The notes beneath the pieces were generated by a model. That model worked only from the letters and a program-made list of their open reading frames with translations. It ran no database searches and was not told the DNA's origin. From assembly GCF_000195275.1 (NCBI RefSeq), contig NC_015385.1:1132501-1196500 (forward strand): DNA of 64,000 nucleotides, given 5' to 3'. The DNA is from Treponema succinifaciens DSM 2489 (GTDB lineage Bacteria; Spirochaetota; Spirochaetia; Treponematales; Treponemataceae). How positions within the stretch are numbered: the first letter of the stretch is position 1; each line of letters starts with the position of its first letter. Positions 35,765 to 44,354 of the stretch are shown in pieces. A program made the position numbers and the translations under genes.

Positions 35765-37182
35765 TCCACAGCTCCTTGTGCAATTTCCCAGTAACCGCCT
35801 TTATCTGCTCCGACACGACGAATAAAACCTTCCGCTTGCATTGCAGTTAGCATCTTTTTTATTGTTGTGTGTCCTATACCCAAAAGATTTTCCAATTTTG
35901 CTATGGTTGTATTTTTATCCTGTTCTATAGCATCATATATTCGTTGACATTTTTCTGGCCACTTTTCTGGCCACTTTTCTGGCCACTTTATTGTTTTCTC
36001 CCTGGTTTTCTCTTTATCGGACATTTTGGGAGATAAAGGGAAATTTTCTGCCTCTTGATGTTCATTCATAAGAGCCAGATATTTATCAGAAGCAAAACAG
36101 CGGGCTGTAACACCTCCTAGAGAAAGGTCAATTACAGGAAGTTTAGCGTTTTCTTCTTCACAATATCTTGTAATTTTGCTGAAGCCTCGGGCCCAGCTTT
36201 CAATCATACCGCACTTAAAGAATACATTTGCAAGGTTAGGATTGCATGGTTTTGAAACATGTTCCTTAAACAAATCTTCAATAGGAACTTCCTTTGGAAG
36301 CGCGCCGTCATTCCAGAGACGGATTTTATCTTTATAAATACGAATCTGAATTGGTGTTGTAGAAAGGTAGTCCTTATGAATTACTGCATTTAAAAGAAGT
36401 TCACGGAATGCTGCACGAGGAAAAAAGAAAGTTTCTTTTCTATATATATCATCATAAGAAATAAGTGCTTTCATGTATTTTGAATAAATAAGGTCCATAC
36501 TCTTTTCTACCTGCAGAATAAGCGGACCGTGTATTTCATCCTGATATAAAATATCAGCATCGTTTTCAAAATATGCGACTTTAATATATGCACCTGTTAC
36601 CCATTTTTCTGGATCTGGATAAAAAGCAAGCATACATGCTCTAGTCAAATAGTCACCTTCAGTAAGATGAAGATTCTGAATAAGAGTTTCGTTTGTTACA
36701 TCAAGAGCCGAATCATCTAAACGTCCTGATTCCTTTGCCTTTTTTTTAAAAAGTTTGATAGCGTCATTTTCCAAATCATCAACTGTAATGTGTGGAACTG
36801 GAACAGAATCCCAGGTGCGGCCTTGTACAGATAGAATCATTTTATCAAGTTCAACGCCACTTACTTCCTGCATTGTTGAACCGGTTCGCCTGTAATATTT
36901 TCCGTGATAACTTACAGGGAATGGGTATTTTTCAGTGATGATTTCAAAATAATCCAAATCATTTTTATTAAGAAGATTTACAGTACAGATTAATCCCATT
37001 GTATTTCGAATTTTGTTTGGAATATCTTCGCTAAGTTTATGAGCGTCCTCAATACCGCAGACATTACCATTATCATCAATGCCAATATAAAGCTTTCCGC
37101 CTTCAGTATTTGCAAAAACGCAAATCCATTTGAGGTATTCATCACGCCATGTTTTTTTATATTCTATGTTCTGACTTTCCAT
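35761..37182 (-). CDS. AlbA_2 / ATPase-like regulator with WPEK tandem repeat
   Basis: 473 aa. An N-terminal Schlafen-AlbA_2 domain (~1-130; EYKKTW, FANTEGGKLYIGI) is followed by a GHKL-like ATPase domain (~240-370; RELLLNAVIHKDY, GMIESWARGF). Then comes the fourfold-type repeat KWPEKWPEKWPEK (~395-405) and a C-terminal winged helix ending the protein. The 12-bp repeat lies at ~35950-35990. It is placed between hsdM (3 nt) and hsdS (overlap) in the RM operon. Possible role is regulation or modulation of the RM system. Confidence 0.8.
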   Translation of the reverse strand: MESQNIEYKKTWRDEYLKWICVFANTEGGKLYIGIDDNGNVCGIEDAHKLSEDIPNKIRNTMGLICTVNLLNKNDLDYFEIITEKYPFPVSYHGKYYRRTGSTMQEVSGVELDKMILSVQGRTWDSVPVPHITVDDLENDAIKLFKKKAKESGRLDDSALDVTNETLIQNLHLTEGDYLTRACMLAFYPDPEKWVTGAYIKVAYFENDADILYQDEIHGPLILQVEKSMDLIYSKYMKALISYDDIYRKETFFFPRAAFRELLLNAVIHKDYLSTTPIQIRIYKDKIRLWNDGALPKEVPIEDLFKEHVSKPCNPNLANVFFKCGMIESWARGFSKITRYCEEENAKLPVIDLSLGGVTARCFASDKYLALMNEHQEAENFPLSPKMSDKEKTREKTIKWPEKWPEKWPEKCQRIYDAIEQDKNTTIAKLENLLGIGHTTIKKMLTAMQAEGFIRRVGADKGGYWEIAQGAVE

Positions 37183-37185
37183 CTG

Positions 37186-38712
37186 CTAGATTTCTCCCTG
37201 CAACTCTTTCATAACCTTGGCAAACTGCTTTTCCAGTTCATTAATCGAAGCAAAGATTTCTTTTACAGGACGGTATTCTTTCTTTTCAACTTCTTTTTTC
37301 TGATACTTGTTGAAAGAGAAAACATAATCGTTATCTACAATTTCCTGTTTATCTACAAGGAAAGATTTTTCATAATGAGTTCGTTCGGCTTCTTTGTCAC
37401 GGTTGTTCCAGCGGTTGATGATGTCGGGAATGTCGTTTGCTTCGATTGCATCGCGTTTCTGGTCAAGGCTGTAGCCGTCGTTTTCCATATTGTACATCCA
37501 GACTTTGTCGGTTCCGCCTGCATTTGTTTTTGTAAAAATGAGAATGCCTGTCTGAACTCCAGAATATGGATAGAATACTCCGCCTGGCATAAAGATTACG
37601 CCTTCGAGTTTCTGATTTTCTACCAATTCCTTGCGGAGCTTTGTGTACGCCTTATCGTTTGTGTTGTTCAAAACTCCAACAGGAATAATGCTTACACAAC
37701 GGCCTCCAGTTTTAAGAAGACGAAGGAAGAGGCTCAAAAAAAGAAGTTCTGTTTTCTTTGTTCCACCGCTAATCTGATTCAACGATTTAGCAACTGTGCT
37801 TGGATCAAGGCTTCCGCTGAAGGGTGGATTTGCAAGGATGAGTGTATGTGAATCTTTTTCCTCGTAATCTTCTCCCAAAGAATTGTTGTATTTGATTACA
37901 GGGTTTTCTACACCATGCAAGGTCATATTCATACAGCCGATTCGGAGCATGTCGGTGTCGGTGTCAAAACCTGTGAACATTTTATTGTGGAAGTGCTGGT
38001 TGTTTGTTTTGTTTGTAAGTTCTTTTGCGAAATGTTCCTTAATGTATTTTGCACTTTCACTAAGAAATCCCGCAGTTCCCATGGCAGGATCAATGATTGT
38101 GTCTGTAAGGCCAGGCTTTGCGATTTCTACCATCATGTCGATTATATGGCGGGGAGTGCGGAACTGGCCATTGTCGCCACTGGTTGCCATTTTTGAAAGC
38201 AGGTATTCATAACAGTCGCCCATAATGTCTGTCTTGTTGAATCCAAGGTCAGGATCACTTAAGGCTTCAATCATTTTTCCCAGGATATATGGATTTGAAA
38301 TCGCAAATTCTGCTTTTTCCATGTACTTAGCGAAAGAAGTCACTTTGTCGCCGTGGAGGTTTTTGATGAAAGGAAAAACATTGTTTTTGAGGTTGTCAAA
38401 CTTTTTACCGTTGTCGCCCCAGGTGCTAAAAACACTCCAGCGGAGATCTGCATAGGAACAGTTAATTTTATCTTCTTCGTCGATATAAAAGCCGTCCTTA
38501 AAAATCAGGTCGTAGTCTTCAAGATTAACTTCTACGCCTGCTGCAACAAGGCTGTTTATTTTTCGTTCTATTTTAATCTGGTTGTCATCCAGCATTTTTA
38601 TAAAAATGAGATATGTTATCTGCTGAATATCAATCCAAGGGTTTGTCATCTGATTAGACCACATTGCATCCCAAAGATTGTCTAATTTATTCTTGATTTC
38701 ACCAGTAATCAT
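37186..38712 (-). CDS. hsdM: Type I RM methyltransferase subunit (first system)
   Basis: 508 aa. The SAM motif I is DPAMGTAGFL and the catalytic motif IV is NPPFSG, typical of N6-adenine methyltransferases; the N-terminal helical HsdM domain is present. It methylates the sites chosen by HsdS and is a core part of the nuclease. The ATG at 38712 has aaggaag upstream. It follows the 134-aa gene by 45 nt and is probably transcribed from the P2 element at 39.4 kb. Confidence 0.94.
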   Translation of the reverse strand: MITGEIKNKLDNLWDAMWSNQMTNPWIDIQQITYLIFIKMLDDNQIKIERKINSLVAAGVEVNLEDYDLIFKDGFYIDEEDKINCSYADLRWSVFSTWGDNGKKFDNLKNNVFPFIKNLHGDKVTSFAKYMEKAEFAISNPYILGKMIEALSDPDLGFNKTDIMGDCYEYLLSKMATSGDNGQFRTPRHIIDMMVEIAKPGLTDTIIDPAMGTAGFLSESAKYIKEHFAKELTNKTNNQHFHNKMFTGFDTDTDMLRIGCMNMTLHGVENPVIKYNNSLGEDYEEKDSHTLILANPPFSGSLDPSTVAKSLNQISGGTKKTELLFLSLFLRLLKTGGRCVSIIPVGVLNNTNDKAYTKLRKELVENQKLEGVIFMPGGVFYPYSGVQTGILIFTKTNAGGTDKVWMYNMENDGYSLDQKRDAIEANDIPDIINRWNNRDKEAERTHYEKSFLVDKQEIVDNDYVFSFNKYQKKEVEKKEYRPVKEIFASINELEKQFAKVMKELQGEI

Positions 38713-38757
38713 TGTTTTCTTCCTTTCTATAATAATTAATCCATTATAGCACAAAAT

Positions 38758-39162
38758 TTATGGTTTTGCTCCCTTTTCATCCAGCTTAGCTGCGTATTCT
38801 TCTGGAACTCCTATTGCTTTTAATGTTATCCCATCCGATGAGAGTGCGGTTATTTTCGCAAGAATAGGAATATGTGTCGGCGGCAAAAAACAGGCCAGCT
38901 TAGGAAGAAGCATATTCATTTCAATTTCTGAACCTTCTTTCACATGGTAAGTTTTTTTATACCGTTCCCCTGTCCATTCATTTTCGATAGCAAGTATGAC
39001 AGTAAAATCTTCGTCTGTAGGTCTTATGGATTCAAGATTGCAAAAATTGGCTTCTGTTTCTTCTTCCGGCAAAAAAGATAATTCTTCTCCAATTTTTGAG
39101 GTTTCTTCTTCAAGATATTCCGGTTCGATGTAATCCTGGATGTTTGATTTGTAATTCTTCAT
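38758..39162 (-). CDS. Small acidic protein of unknown function
   Basis: 134 aa, rich in Glu, with an N-terminal acidic stretch and a C-terminal beta-rich part (ILAIENEWTGERYKKTYHV). No family is recognised. It starts 14 nt after the preceding small gene and lies upstream of hsdM in the same direction, so it is probably part of the RM operon. It could be an accessory or control protein, but no HTH is visible. Confidence 0.6.
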   Translation of the reverse strand: MKNYKSNIQDYIEPEYLEEETSKIGEELSFLPEEETEANFCNLESIRPTDEDFTVILAIENEWTGERYKKTYHVKEGSEIEMNMLLPKLACFLPPTHIPILAKITALSSDGITLKAIGVPEEYAAKLDEKGAKP

Positions 39163-39176
39163 TTTCCTAAATGCTT

Positions 39177-39399
39177 CTATGCAACAAACTTATCAACTAA
39201 ATAAGATTCAGAACTATAAAGATTCTCTACCCGAAGAGAAATATTCACTCCCTCATTAAGAAAACGAATTCCTTCCAGAGAATGGTCTTTCTGCTCTACA
39301 AGATCAGAAGAATAATATCTTCCCAAGTTAGACGCAAAATGATTCTGAAGCTCAGCATCATCCAAACAATAAATCTTTTTTTTCCTTGTAGTTTCTCAT
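39177..39399 (-). pseudogene. Small gene with frameshift at an A8 tract, possibly phase-variable
   Basis: An aaaggag site and ATG at 39399 start MRNYKEKK, but eight A (39376-39383) put the frame into a stop after 13 codons. With seven A the frame continues as IYCLDDAELQNHFASN to a stop at 39177, giving about 73 aa. It is the first gene after shared promoter P2. Either it is phase-variable by slippage, or degraded, or the base count is wrong in the assembly. Function unknown. Confidence 0.6.
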
Positions 39400-39422
39400 A
39401 GGTTTTATCTCCTTTATTTCGT

Positions 39423-39464
39423 TCTTGATATAAAGAAGATGGTGGATTTATGAAAAGTTGACAA
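39423..39464 (-). promoter_or_regulatory. Shared 42-bp promoter element, copy P2 (first RM operon)
   Basis: Minus strand TTGTCAACTTTT, 8 nt, CACC, 2 nt, CTTCTT, TATATCAAGA, ending 23 nt before ATG 39399. The last 22 bp equal those of P1. Probably drives the small genes and hsdM-AlbA-hsdS onward. Confidence 0.8.
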
Positions 39465-39534
39465 AAAAAATAAGATAAGCAAAAAAGTTTTTTTTTCTGC
39501 TTATCTTGTGTTTTTATTATAATAGTATGAAATG

Positions 39535-40896
39535 TTATTCTTCTGTCAAATCATCAAGCAAGGCCTGTGTATCAGATTCTGCTTCTGCTGTTGGAAGTGC
39601 ATCCACATTCTTAAGCTTCTTTTCTATAGCTCTTGAACGTACTTCTGCTTTACCAATTTCTGTAGATGCTGCATCAAGTTTCTTTTTTGTTGCTGCAAGT
39701 ACATCACCAAACTTGCCGAACTCAGTCTTTACAGAACCAAGTAAATCCCAAACCTTAGACGTCTCCTTCTGGATGGCGAGTGTACGGAATCCCATCTGTA
39801 AACTATTCAGAAATGCTCCAAGTGTTGTAGGGCCGGCAATCGTAACTTTGTATTCATCCTGAATCTGCTGAAAAAGACCAGGAACGCGCATTACTTCGGC
39901 AAACAAACCTTCAAATGGCAGGAACATAAGGCCAAAGTCTGTAGTATACGGAACTTCGATATACTTTTCCTTTATATCCTTTGCCATCTTTTTAATATCT
40001 GTAACCAAAGACTTCTTCTGAGATTCAATCTCATCTTTGTCAGCATTATCATATGCAAGAGTAAGCTTATCCCAAACAGCAGCCGGATATTTGGAATCAA
40101 TTGGCAAAAGCACAAATTCATCATCTGCAGTTTTAGATGGAATTTTTACCGCAAACTCAACAACCTTCTTAGAGTTGTTTGGATTTGGATGTGCATTCTT
40201 AACAAACTGCTCTGGCGAAAGCATCTGGCTAAGAAGTGCTTCAAGCTGAATTTCTCCCATGCCTCCGGCCGTCTTAACATTTGTAAGTGCACGCTTCAAT
40301 CCACCAACATCACTTGCAAGATTCTGCATCTCGCCAAGTCCCTTCTGAACTGCTTCAAGCTGTTTGGTAACAATTTCAAATGAACCTGTAAGACGTTTCT
40401 CAAGAGTCGACTGAAGTTTTTCATCAACAGTAACACGCATTTCTTCAAGTTTCTTTTCATTACTTTCCTGAATATTTTTTAAGCTTGATTGAACAGTTTG
40501 CTGCTGATAATTCAAAGTATCTTGGGTTGTCTTTGTAAGCGTATCCAGCCGAGTAGACAAAGCCTCCATAAACTTAGTTAGGCTGTTTGTCATAGAATCC
40601 TGCGTATTTTTTGTCAGAGTATCGAACTTGCCATTAATAGAATCCTGGAAATTCATTAAAGTTTCTGTATTTTCTTTGCGTGATGCTGCAGTAGATTCTG
40701 AAGTCTCTTTACGATTTAATGCAAATTCATCTTTGAGATTTTTCTCATATATCTCAAGTTTTTTTTCATAAATACCAAGCTTATCAGAAATTATGCCAGA
40801 ATCAGAGTTCTTGCTTTTCTTAATAAGAACGATAGACAATACAATGCCAACCAACACCAAAACTGTAATAACTGAAAGAAAAATAATTGTTCCCAT
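39535..40896 (-). CDS. rmuC: RmuC-family DNA recombination protein
   Basis: 453 aa with an N-terminal membrane anchor (~3-25), a long coiled coil (~35-205) and the RmuC domain (~215-400; KTAGGMGEIQLEALL, DSKYPAAVWDKL, YTTDFGLMFLPFEGLFAEV). In E. coli RmuC limits recombination at inverted repeats and has a PD-(D/E)XK-like fold. Its presence beside recombining hsdS cassettes is notable. Preceded by shared element P3 27 nt upstream and a ggag site. Confidence 0.88.
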   Translation of the reverse strand: MGTIIFLSVITVLVLVGIVLSIVLIKKSKNSDSGIISDKLGIYEKKLEIYEKNLKDEFALNRKETSESTAASRKENTETLMNFQDSINGKFDTLTKNTQDSMTNSLTKFMEALSTRLDTLTKTTQDTLNYQQQTVQSSLKNIQESNEKKLEEMRVTVDEKLQSTLEKRLTGSFEIVTKQLEAVQKGLGEMQNLASDVGGLKRALTNVKTAGGMGEIQLEALLSQMLSPEQFVKNAHPNPNNSKKVVEFAVKIPSKTADDEFVLLPIDSKYPAAVWDKLTLAYDNADKDEIESQKKSLVTDIKKMAKDIKEKYIEVPYTTDFGLMFLPFEGLFAEVMRVPGLFQQIQDEYKVTIAGPTTLGAFLNSLQMGFRTLAIQKETSKVWDLLGSVKTEFGKFGDVLAATKKKLDAASTEIGKAEVRSRAIEKKLKNVDALPTAEAESDTQALLDDLTEE

Positions 40897-40923
40897 ATAT
40901 CTGGAATCTCCTTGTAATTTTAA

Positions 40924-40965
40924 TCTTAATTATAAGAAGCAGGTACATTTTATAAAAGTTGACAA
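40924..40965 (-). promoter_or_regulatory. Shared 42-bp promoter element, copy P3 (rmuC)
   Basis: Minus strand TTGTCAACTTTT, 8 nt, TACC, 2 nt, CTTCTT, then ATAATTAAGA, so a TATAAT -10 box is formed here. It ends 27 nt before the rmuC start. Less similar to P1 and P2 than those are to each other, but with identical spacing. Confidence 0.75.
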
Positions 40966-40988
40966 TTTTTATAAAAAAATTATCTCTC

Positions 40989-41447
40989 TCATCCTCTTTC
41001 TCTCTGCGGTTTCCTCTCCGTTTTGTAAATCAGATCTTCCATGCTGATATAACGACCAAGGGTATCTCGAACTGCTGCAGCTCCCAGATGTGTTTTTCCA
41101 GTTCCTTTGGCTCCGGTCATTAGAAGAACTCCTTCATTGCCTTCCTGACTTACAAAATTACACACCTTCTGATAAATGTTTTTTTCAGTTTCTGTCCGGC
41201 ATTCAAAGTTGAAGAATGAACATTCTGCAAATCTTGGCGGAACGCCACTTGAATTACTTTTGTTCCAGTTTTTAATGTTACTCAGATTTGCGGCTATTTT
41301 TTCACGTAAACTTTTTCTTTCGTACTCAAAAATCTCTTTTTGTCTTCCCTCAAGTTTATCATCTGGGGAATATCCGCATTTTTCCAATGCAAATCTTTCA
41401 TCTGTATCAAAACGGTTTAATTCATCAATTAAGTTTTGTTCTCTCAT
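40989..41447 (-). pseudogene. Truncated DnaC/IstB-like helicase-loader ATPase
   Basis: 152 codons from ATG 41447 (cggag site). The N-terminal helical part is followed by GVLLMTGAKGTGKTHLGA, the Walker A of DnaC-like loaders, and ARG-ISMEDLIY. The frame then ends abruptly, without Walker B or sensor motifs, so about half of the protein is missing. It belongs with the replication pseudogene upstream to a decayed mobile element. Confidence 0.65.
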
Positions 41448-41491
41448 GTTGTACTCCGCGTGTTGTAAAAGTTTAAGGGGACCATTTGGCA

Positions 41492-42170
41492 CTAGAAGGG
41501 CAGGTTCGCCAAAGTCTCTTCTGACACTTCATCACAGCCAGATTTCTGAACGGCCGTGAGCCGCCTTACGCTTTTTGTAATTGGAGCAGGCTTTTCAATC
41601 TCCCTTAAAGCCCACTGCATTGAATTAAAATCAGACCTGGGATTTGCTCCCTTATCTGCTTTCCACTCACTGTAAAGCTCAATGGCTTTATCAGTCTGTT
41701 CTTTTGTGTGATTTTTCAGAAGATCTTCCATCTCGTTATCAGAAAGAAAAACATTCTGATTGGCACCGTAAGGTTTCTTTTGCTTTTGGGAAGGTTTTGT
41801 GATTCCAGACGGAGGGGAAGTTTCAGCCTGTACAGATATTTGATTTAAGCCGGACAGTTTTGAAAAATCAATCTTAGCCTGTGCAAAAATCTTTCTGAGT
41901 TCAACTTCCTTGTTCTGTTTTCTGATTAGTTCAACTTTGATAAGGCTCAGGGCTTTCAGTTCCTTAATCCAGTTTTCAACTGTCCGTAAACTAACTCTAT
42001 GGTTTGCAGCGAAGTAAGCATTCTTCTGACTGCAAAATCCATAGGTTTAAGTGAGAAACAAAACTTCCCCGTAGAAAAGCTTTGCTCCTGCTGACAGTTT
42101 TTGCTCAAACAGAACTTCCAGCGGAATCTGGATGAAAATAATCAGGCTTTCTTTCAGGCTGATTTAGCAT
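41492..42170 (-). pseudogene. Decayed replication-initiation-type wHTH protein
   Basis: The start ATG 42170 overlaps the stop of the preceding small gene. The frame is MLNQPERKPDY, then a T4 run near 42135 shifts it, then IQIPLEVLFEQKLSAGAKLFYGE, an in-frame TAA at 42049-42047, and NAYFAANHRVSLRTVENWI onward to 41492. The winged-helix layout is that of plasmid/ICE replication or DnaD-type proteins. With one frameshift and one stop it is dead. It precedes the truncated loader ATPase. Confidence 0.65.
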
Positions 42171-42345
42171 CCGTCACTCCAAGCTGCTTTTTTGAAGAAG
42201 CAACGTTGTGCCGTTCGCTGGTTGAAACCGTATAAAACTGAACTCGTCCGTCATGGTAGGTAAATGTGATGGAACATTCGCCGTGCTGAATCTGGTGATT
42301 GTTTAATTCCTGAAGTGCCTGGATAAAAACATTGTCGCCTAACAT
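42154..42345 (-). CDS. Small protein of unknown function in mobile-element remnant
   Basis: 63 aa from ATG 42345, with a strong gggagg site 6-7 nt upstream. It has a short beta-strand-rich sequence (ITFTYHDGRVQFYTVS). No family recognised. It lies between the HTH pseudogene and the replication pseudogene, overlapping the latter. Such a good ribosome site suggests it was a real gene of the element. Confidence 0.55.
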   Translation of the reverse strand: MLGDNVFIQALQELNNHQIQHGECSITFTYHDGRVQFYTVSTSERHNVASSKKQLGVTDAKSA

Positions 42346-42586
42346 GCAGCACCTCCCACTGGAATTTTAACCCCTCCAGTTGAACGATGTACAAGAATGT
42401 AAGCTTCCAGATCTTTTTGAGAACGAAAAGTCTTTTTGACAATCTGACTTTGGGGAGTTCTGAGTCTGGAATAAGACTGTCTAAAGTTGACATGCCAATG
42501 TGCAGGATTGCTACAACCTGCTGTCGTGTTAGAAGTGCATCAGCCGGAATTTCTGGTCAGATGCTTGGGGTATTGTTTTTTACCAT
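42339..42586 (-). pseudogene. Broken excisionase/AlpA-like HTH gene
   Basis: From ATG 42586 the frame reads MVKNNTPSI, stop, then PADALLTRQQVVAILHIGMS and VRLSKRLFVLKK. A +/-1 shift at the A run near 42415 is followed by DLEAYILVHRSTGG to TAG at 42339. The pattern (LTRQQVAxIL...RLSKRxFVxKKDLEAY) is that of small MerR/AlpA-like HTH proteins used for excision or regulation by integrative elements. Two lesions make it non-functional. Confidence 0.6.
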
Positions 42587-42957
42587 AATTGATTCCCCGG
42601 GCAGGCAATCAATCGATAATTAAAATATAACGAAGGACAGATACTTTCGTCAAGTTTTGTGTTCCTTCGGTTGTCACTAGCTGAAGTTAACTGAAGCATA
42701 AAATAAAAGATTTTTGAAATATTTTTTTGAGAATGCATATTTATATTAAAAATTCATATATATCTGAATTTATATATTTACTGTGCACATTTTTCGTGAG
42801 GGGACGGAAGGATTTTTCATGAGGTTTAGGAAATTTTCTTCAAGACTCCCCGAAAATAACTGCAGGAGAGTAGTACGCAGATTTGCGTTTAAATGATTTT
42901 TGGACGATGGATTTTTAGAAGAGATTTGAAAGATGTTTCAAAGAACTTTGAGGGTAA
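42587..42957. other. AT-rich region without genes
   Basis: No ORF with a credible ribosome site is seen. It contains the inverted repeat cgaagga/tccttcg at about 42630-42668 and a very AT-rich stretch at 42715-42785. By position, upstream of a decayed replication module, it might be a former replication or transfer origin, but nothing proves that. Confidence 0.4.
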
Positions 42958-42999
42958 ATGAAAAAGGCTTCCAGTCTGCATCTAACAAACTGAAAGCCT
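42958..42999 (-). terminator. Rho-independent terminator
   Basis: On the minus strand aggctttcagt ... actggaagcct forms an 11-bp stem with one G-T pair, followed by a T run. It lies 18 nt downstream of the small DUF1778-like ORF. Confidence 0.8.
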
Positions 43000-43016
43000 C
43001 TTAAAATTATTTCAGA

Positions 43017-43172
43017 TTATTTTGTTTTAATATCTTTATTGTCTTTGTCTTGCTTCTCTTGAGTTGAAGCCTTAAGCAACTCCTTTAAAGATTCATTTGG
43101 TTCTGAAGGATTCTCTAGTTCGGTCATTACAAGATCTCTGTCTTGATTTGATAGTTTTAAAGTTTCTGACAT
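43017..43172 (-). CDS. Short DUF1778-like (TacA-type antitoxin C-terminus) protein
   Basis: 51 aa, too short for most ORF calls. aaaagga lies 7 nt before the ATG. The text [20 protein letters not shown], then NESLKELLK, matches the C-terminal toxin-binding end of DUF1778/TacA antitoxins (LSxxDxxxFxxxLxNPPEPNxxLxxL). The ribbon-helix-helix DNA-binding half is missing, and no acetyltransferase toxin gene is adjacent. It may be a remnant or a free toxin-neutralising peptide. Confidence 0.5.
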
Positions 43173-43184
43173 TTTCAATTCCTT

Positions 43185-43295
43185 TTACTTCTGAATCCAG
43201 ACATAAGCCGTTGCCGAACTAGCACCAACCTTTTCAATAAGGCTTTCCTTTACTAAATCGGCCAGGGCTCTTTCTACCGTCTTTGTACTGATATC
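43185..43295 (-). pseudogene. C-terminal winged-helix remnant
   Basis: 36 codons, DISTKTVERALADLVKESLI then EKVGAS, up to TAA at 43187-43185. This is a typical last wing of Fic- or AlbA-type regulators. It is cut at 43295/43296 exactly where the hsdS inverted repeat begins, so the hsdS cassette block was inserted into, or recombined with, this gene. Confidence 0.55.
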
Positions 43296-43315
43296 AGACC
43301 TTATGAGAAGGTGGA
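43296..43315 (+). repeat. Left arm of a 20-bp inverted repeat flanking silent hsdS halves
   Basis: agaccttatgagaaggtgga, perfectly complementary to 44323-44342. In frame it encodes RPYEKV, the conserved segment just before an HsdS recognition domain. Confidence 0.9.
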
Positions 43316-43799
43316 TACTTCTGAATTAGATTGGAGCCTACCAAATAATTGGTGTCTATGTCATTTTGGAGATATTGCCACTGTAATAAATGGAAAGAAT
43401 CAATCAAAAGTAGAAAATCCAGATGGCAAATATCCTATTTATGGTAGCGGCGGGATAATGGGAAGAGCTGATGATTTTATTTGTCCTGCAAACTGTACAA
43501 TCATTGGAAGAAAAGGCTCAATAAATAATCCGATTTTTGTTGAAGAAAAGTTTTGGAATGTAGATACAGCCTTTGGCTTATGTCCTTCGGAAGCAGTATT
43601 ACCTAAGTTCTTATATTACTTCTGTGAATATTTTGATTTTACAACACTTGATTCAAGTACAACTCTACCAAGTCTTACAAAAACAAATATTCAACAGATT
43701 GTTTTAGCATTGCCACCAATAGATGAACAGAAACGAATTTTAGACAAAATCGTAGAATTATTTGGAATACTAGATGAGATTGTTTTGAATTTGATCTAG
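43296..43799 (+). pseudogene. Silent hsdS half, plus strand (one TRD)
   Basis: The frame opens in the inverted repeat (RPYEKVDTSELDWSLPNNW) and runs through one recognition domain to ILDEIVLNLI and TAG at 43797-43799. It has no credible start codon or ribosome site of its own. The N- and C-terminal segments match those around a TRD in the hsdS at 48217-49689. It converges on the minus-strand half with a 30-bp 3' overlap. It is probably a donor for TRD switching. Confidence 0.75.
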
Positions 43800-44342
43800 T
43801 TGGTAAAATAATTCAGATACTTTATCAACAATACGAGCTTGCTCATGCATTGGAGGAATCGCAATAGGAGAATTTGCCATTTCCTTTAGATAAAATCCCA
43901 TTTGTGCAGTTCCGGTAGAATGTTCAATAACATAGGTCTGAAAGAAATTGCTGTCAAAAAAGTATTTCAAGAATTGATTGTTTATATTTGTATTTAAAAC
44001 GGTAACACTTCGTTGAAAGCATATATTATAATCTCCAGAGTAGATGCAACTTCTGCCAATTGTTCCAACTGAAGTAAAGAAGATGTCTCCTTTTTCGGCT
44101 TTAGTACGATTGTTTTCAATCTTAAAAACTTCTTTTGATAAATACCTTACATTTTCTAAATCATCAAGCCTGTCATAATTAATATTTCTTGAAGAAGCCA
44201 TTATATATTCGGTTTGTTCTTCTACACTTTTCGGTGGATTATGGTCACCATCTACAAGTTTGTTGCAAATACTTGTTAATTTCACCCATCTCCAAGAATC
44301 AGGAATCTCAAACGGTTCATCTTCCACCTTCTCATAAGGTCT
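43770..44342 (-). pseudogene. Silent hsdS half, minus strand (one TRD)
   Basis: The frame opens in the right inverted-repeat arm as RPYEKVEDEPFEIPDSWRW, continues through a different TRD (NKLVDGDHNPPKSVEEQ...) and ends QLDQIQNNLI at 43770. Upstream of the repeat the frame is closed by a stop, so it lacks the N-terminal half and a start. It faces the plus-strand half inside a 1047-bp block bounded by perfect 20-bp repeats. Confidence 0.75.
44323..44342 (-). repeat. Right arm of the 20-bp inverted repeat
   Basis: Perfect complement of 43296-43315; the two bound a 1047-bp potentially invertible block. Confidence 0.9.
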
Positions 44343-44354
44343 GCATTAAGAAGT

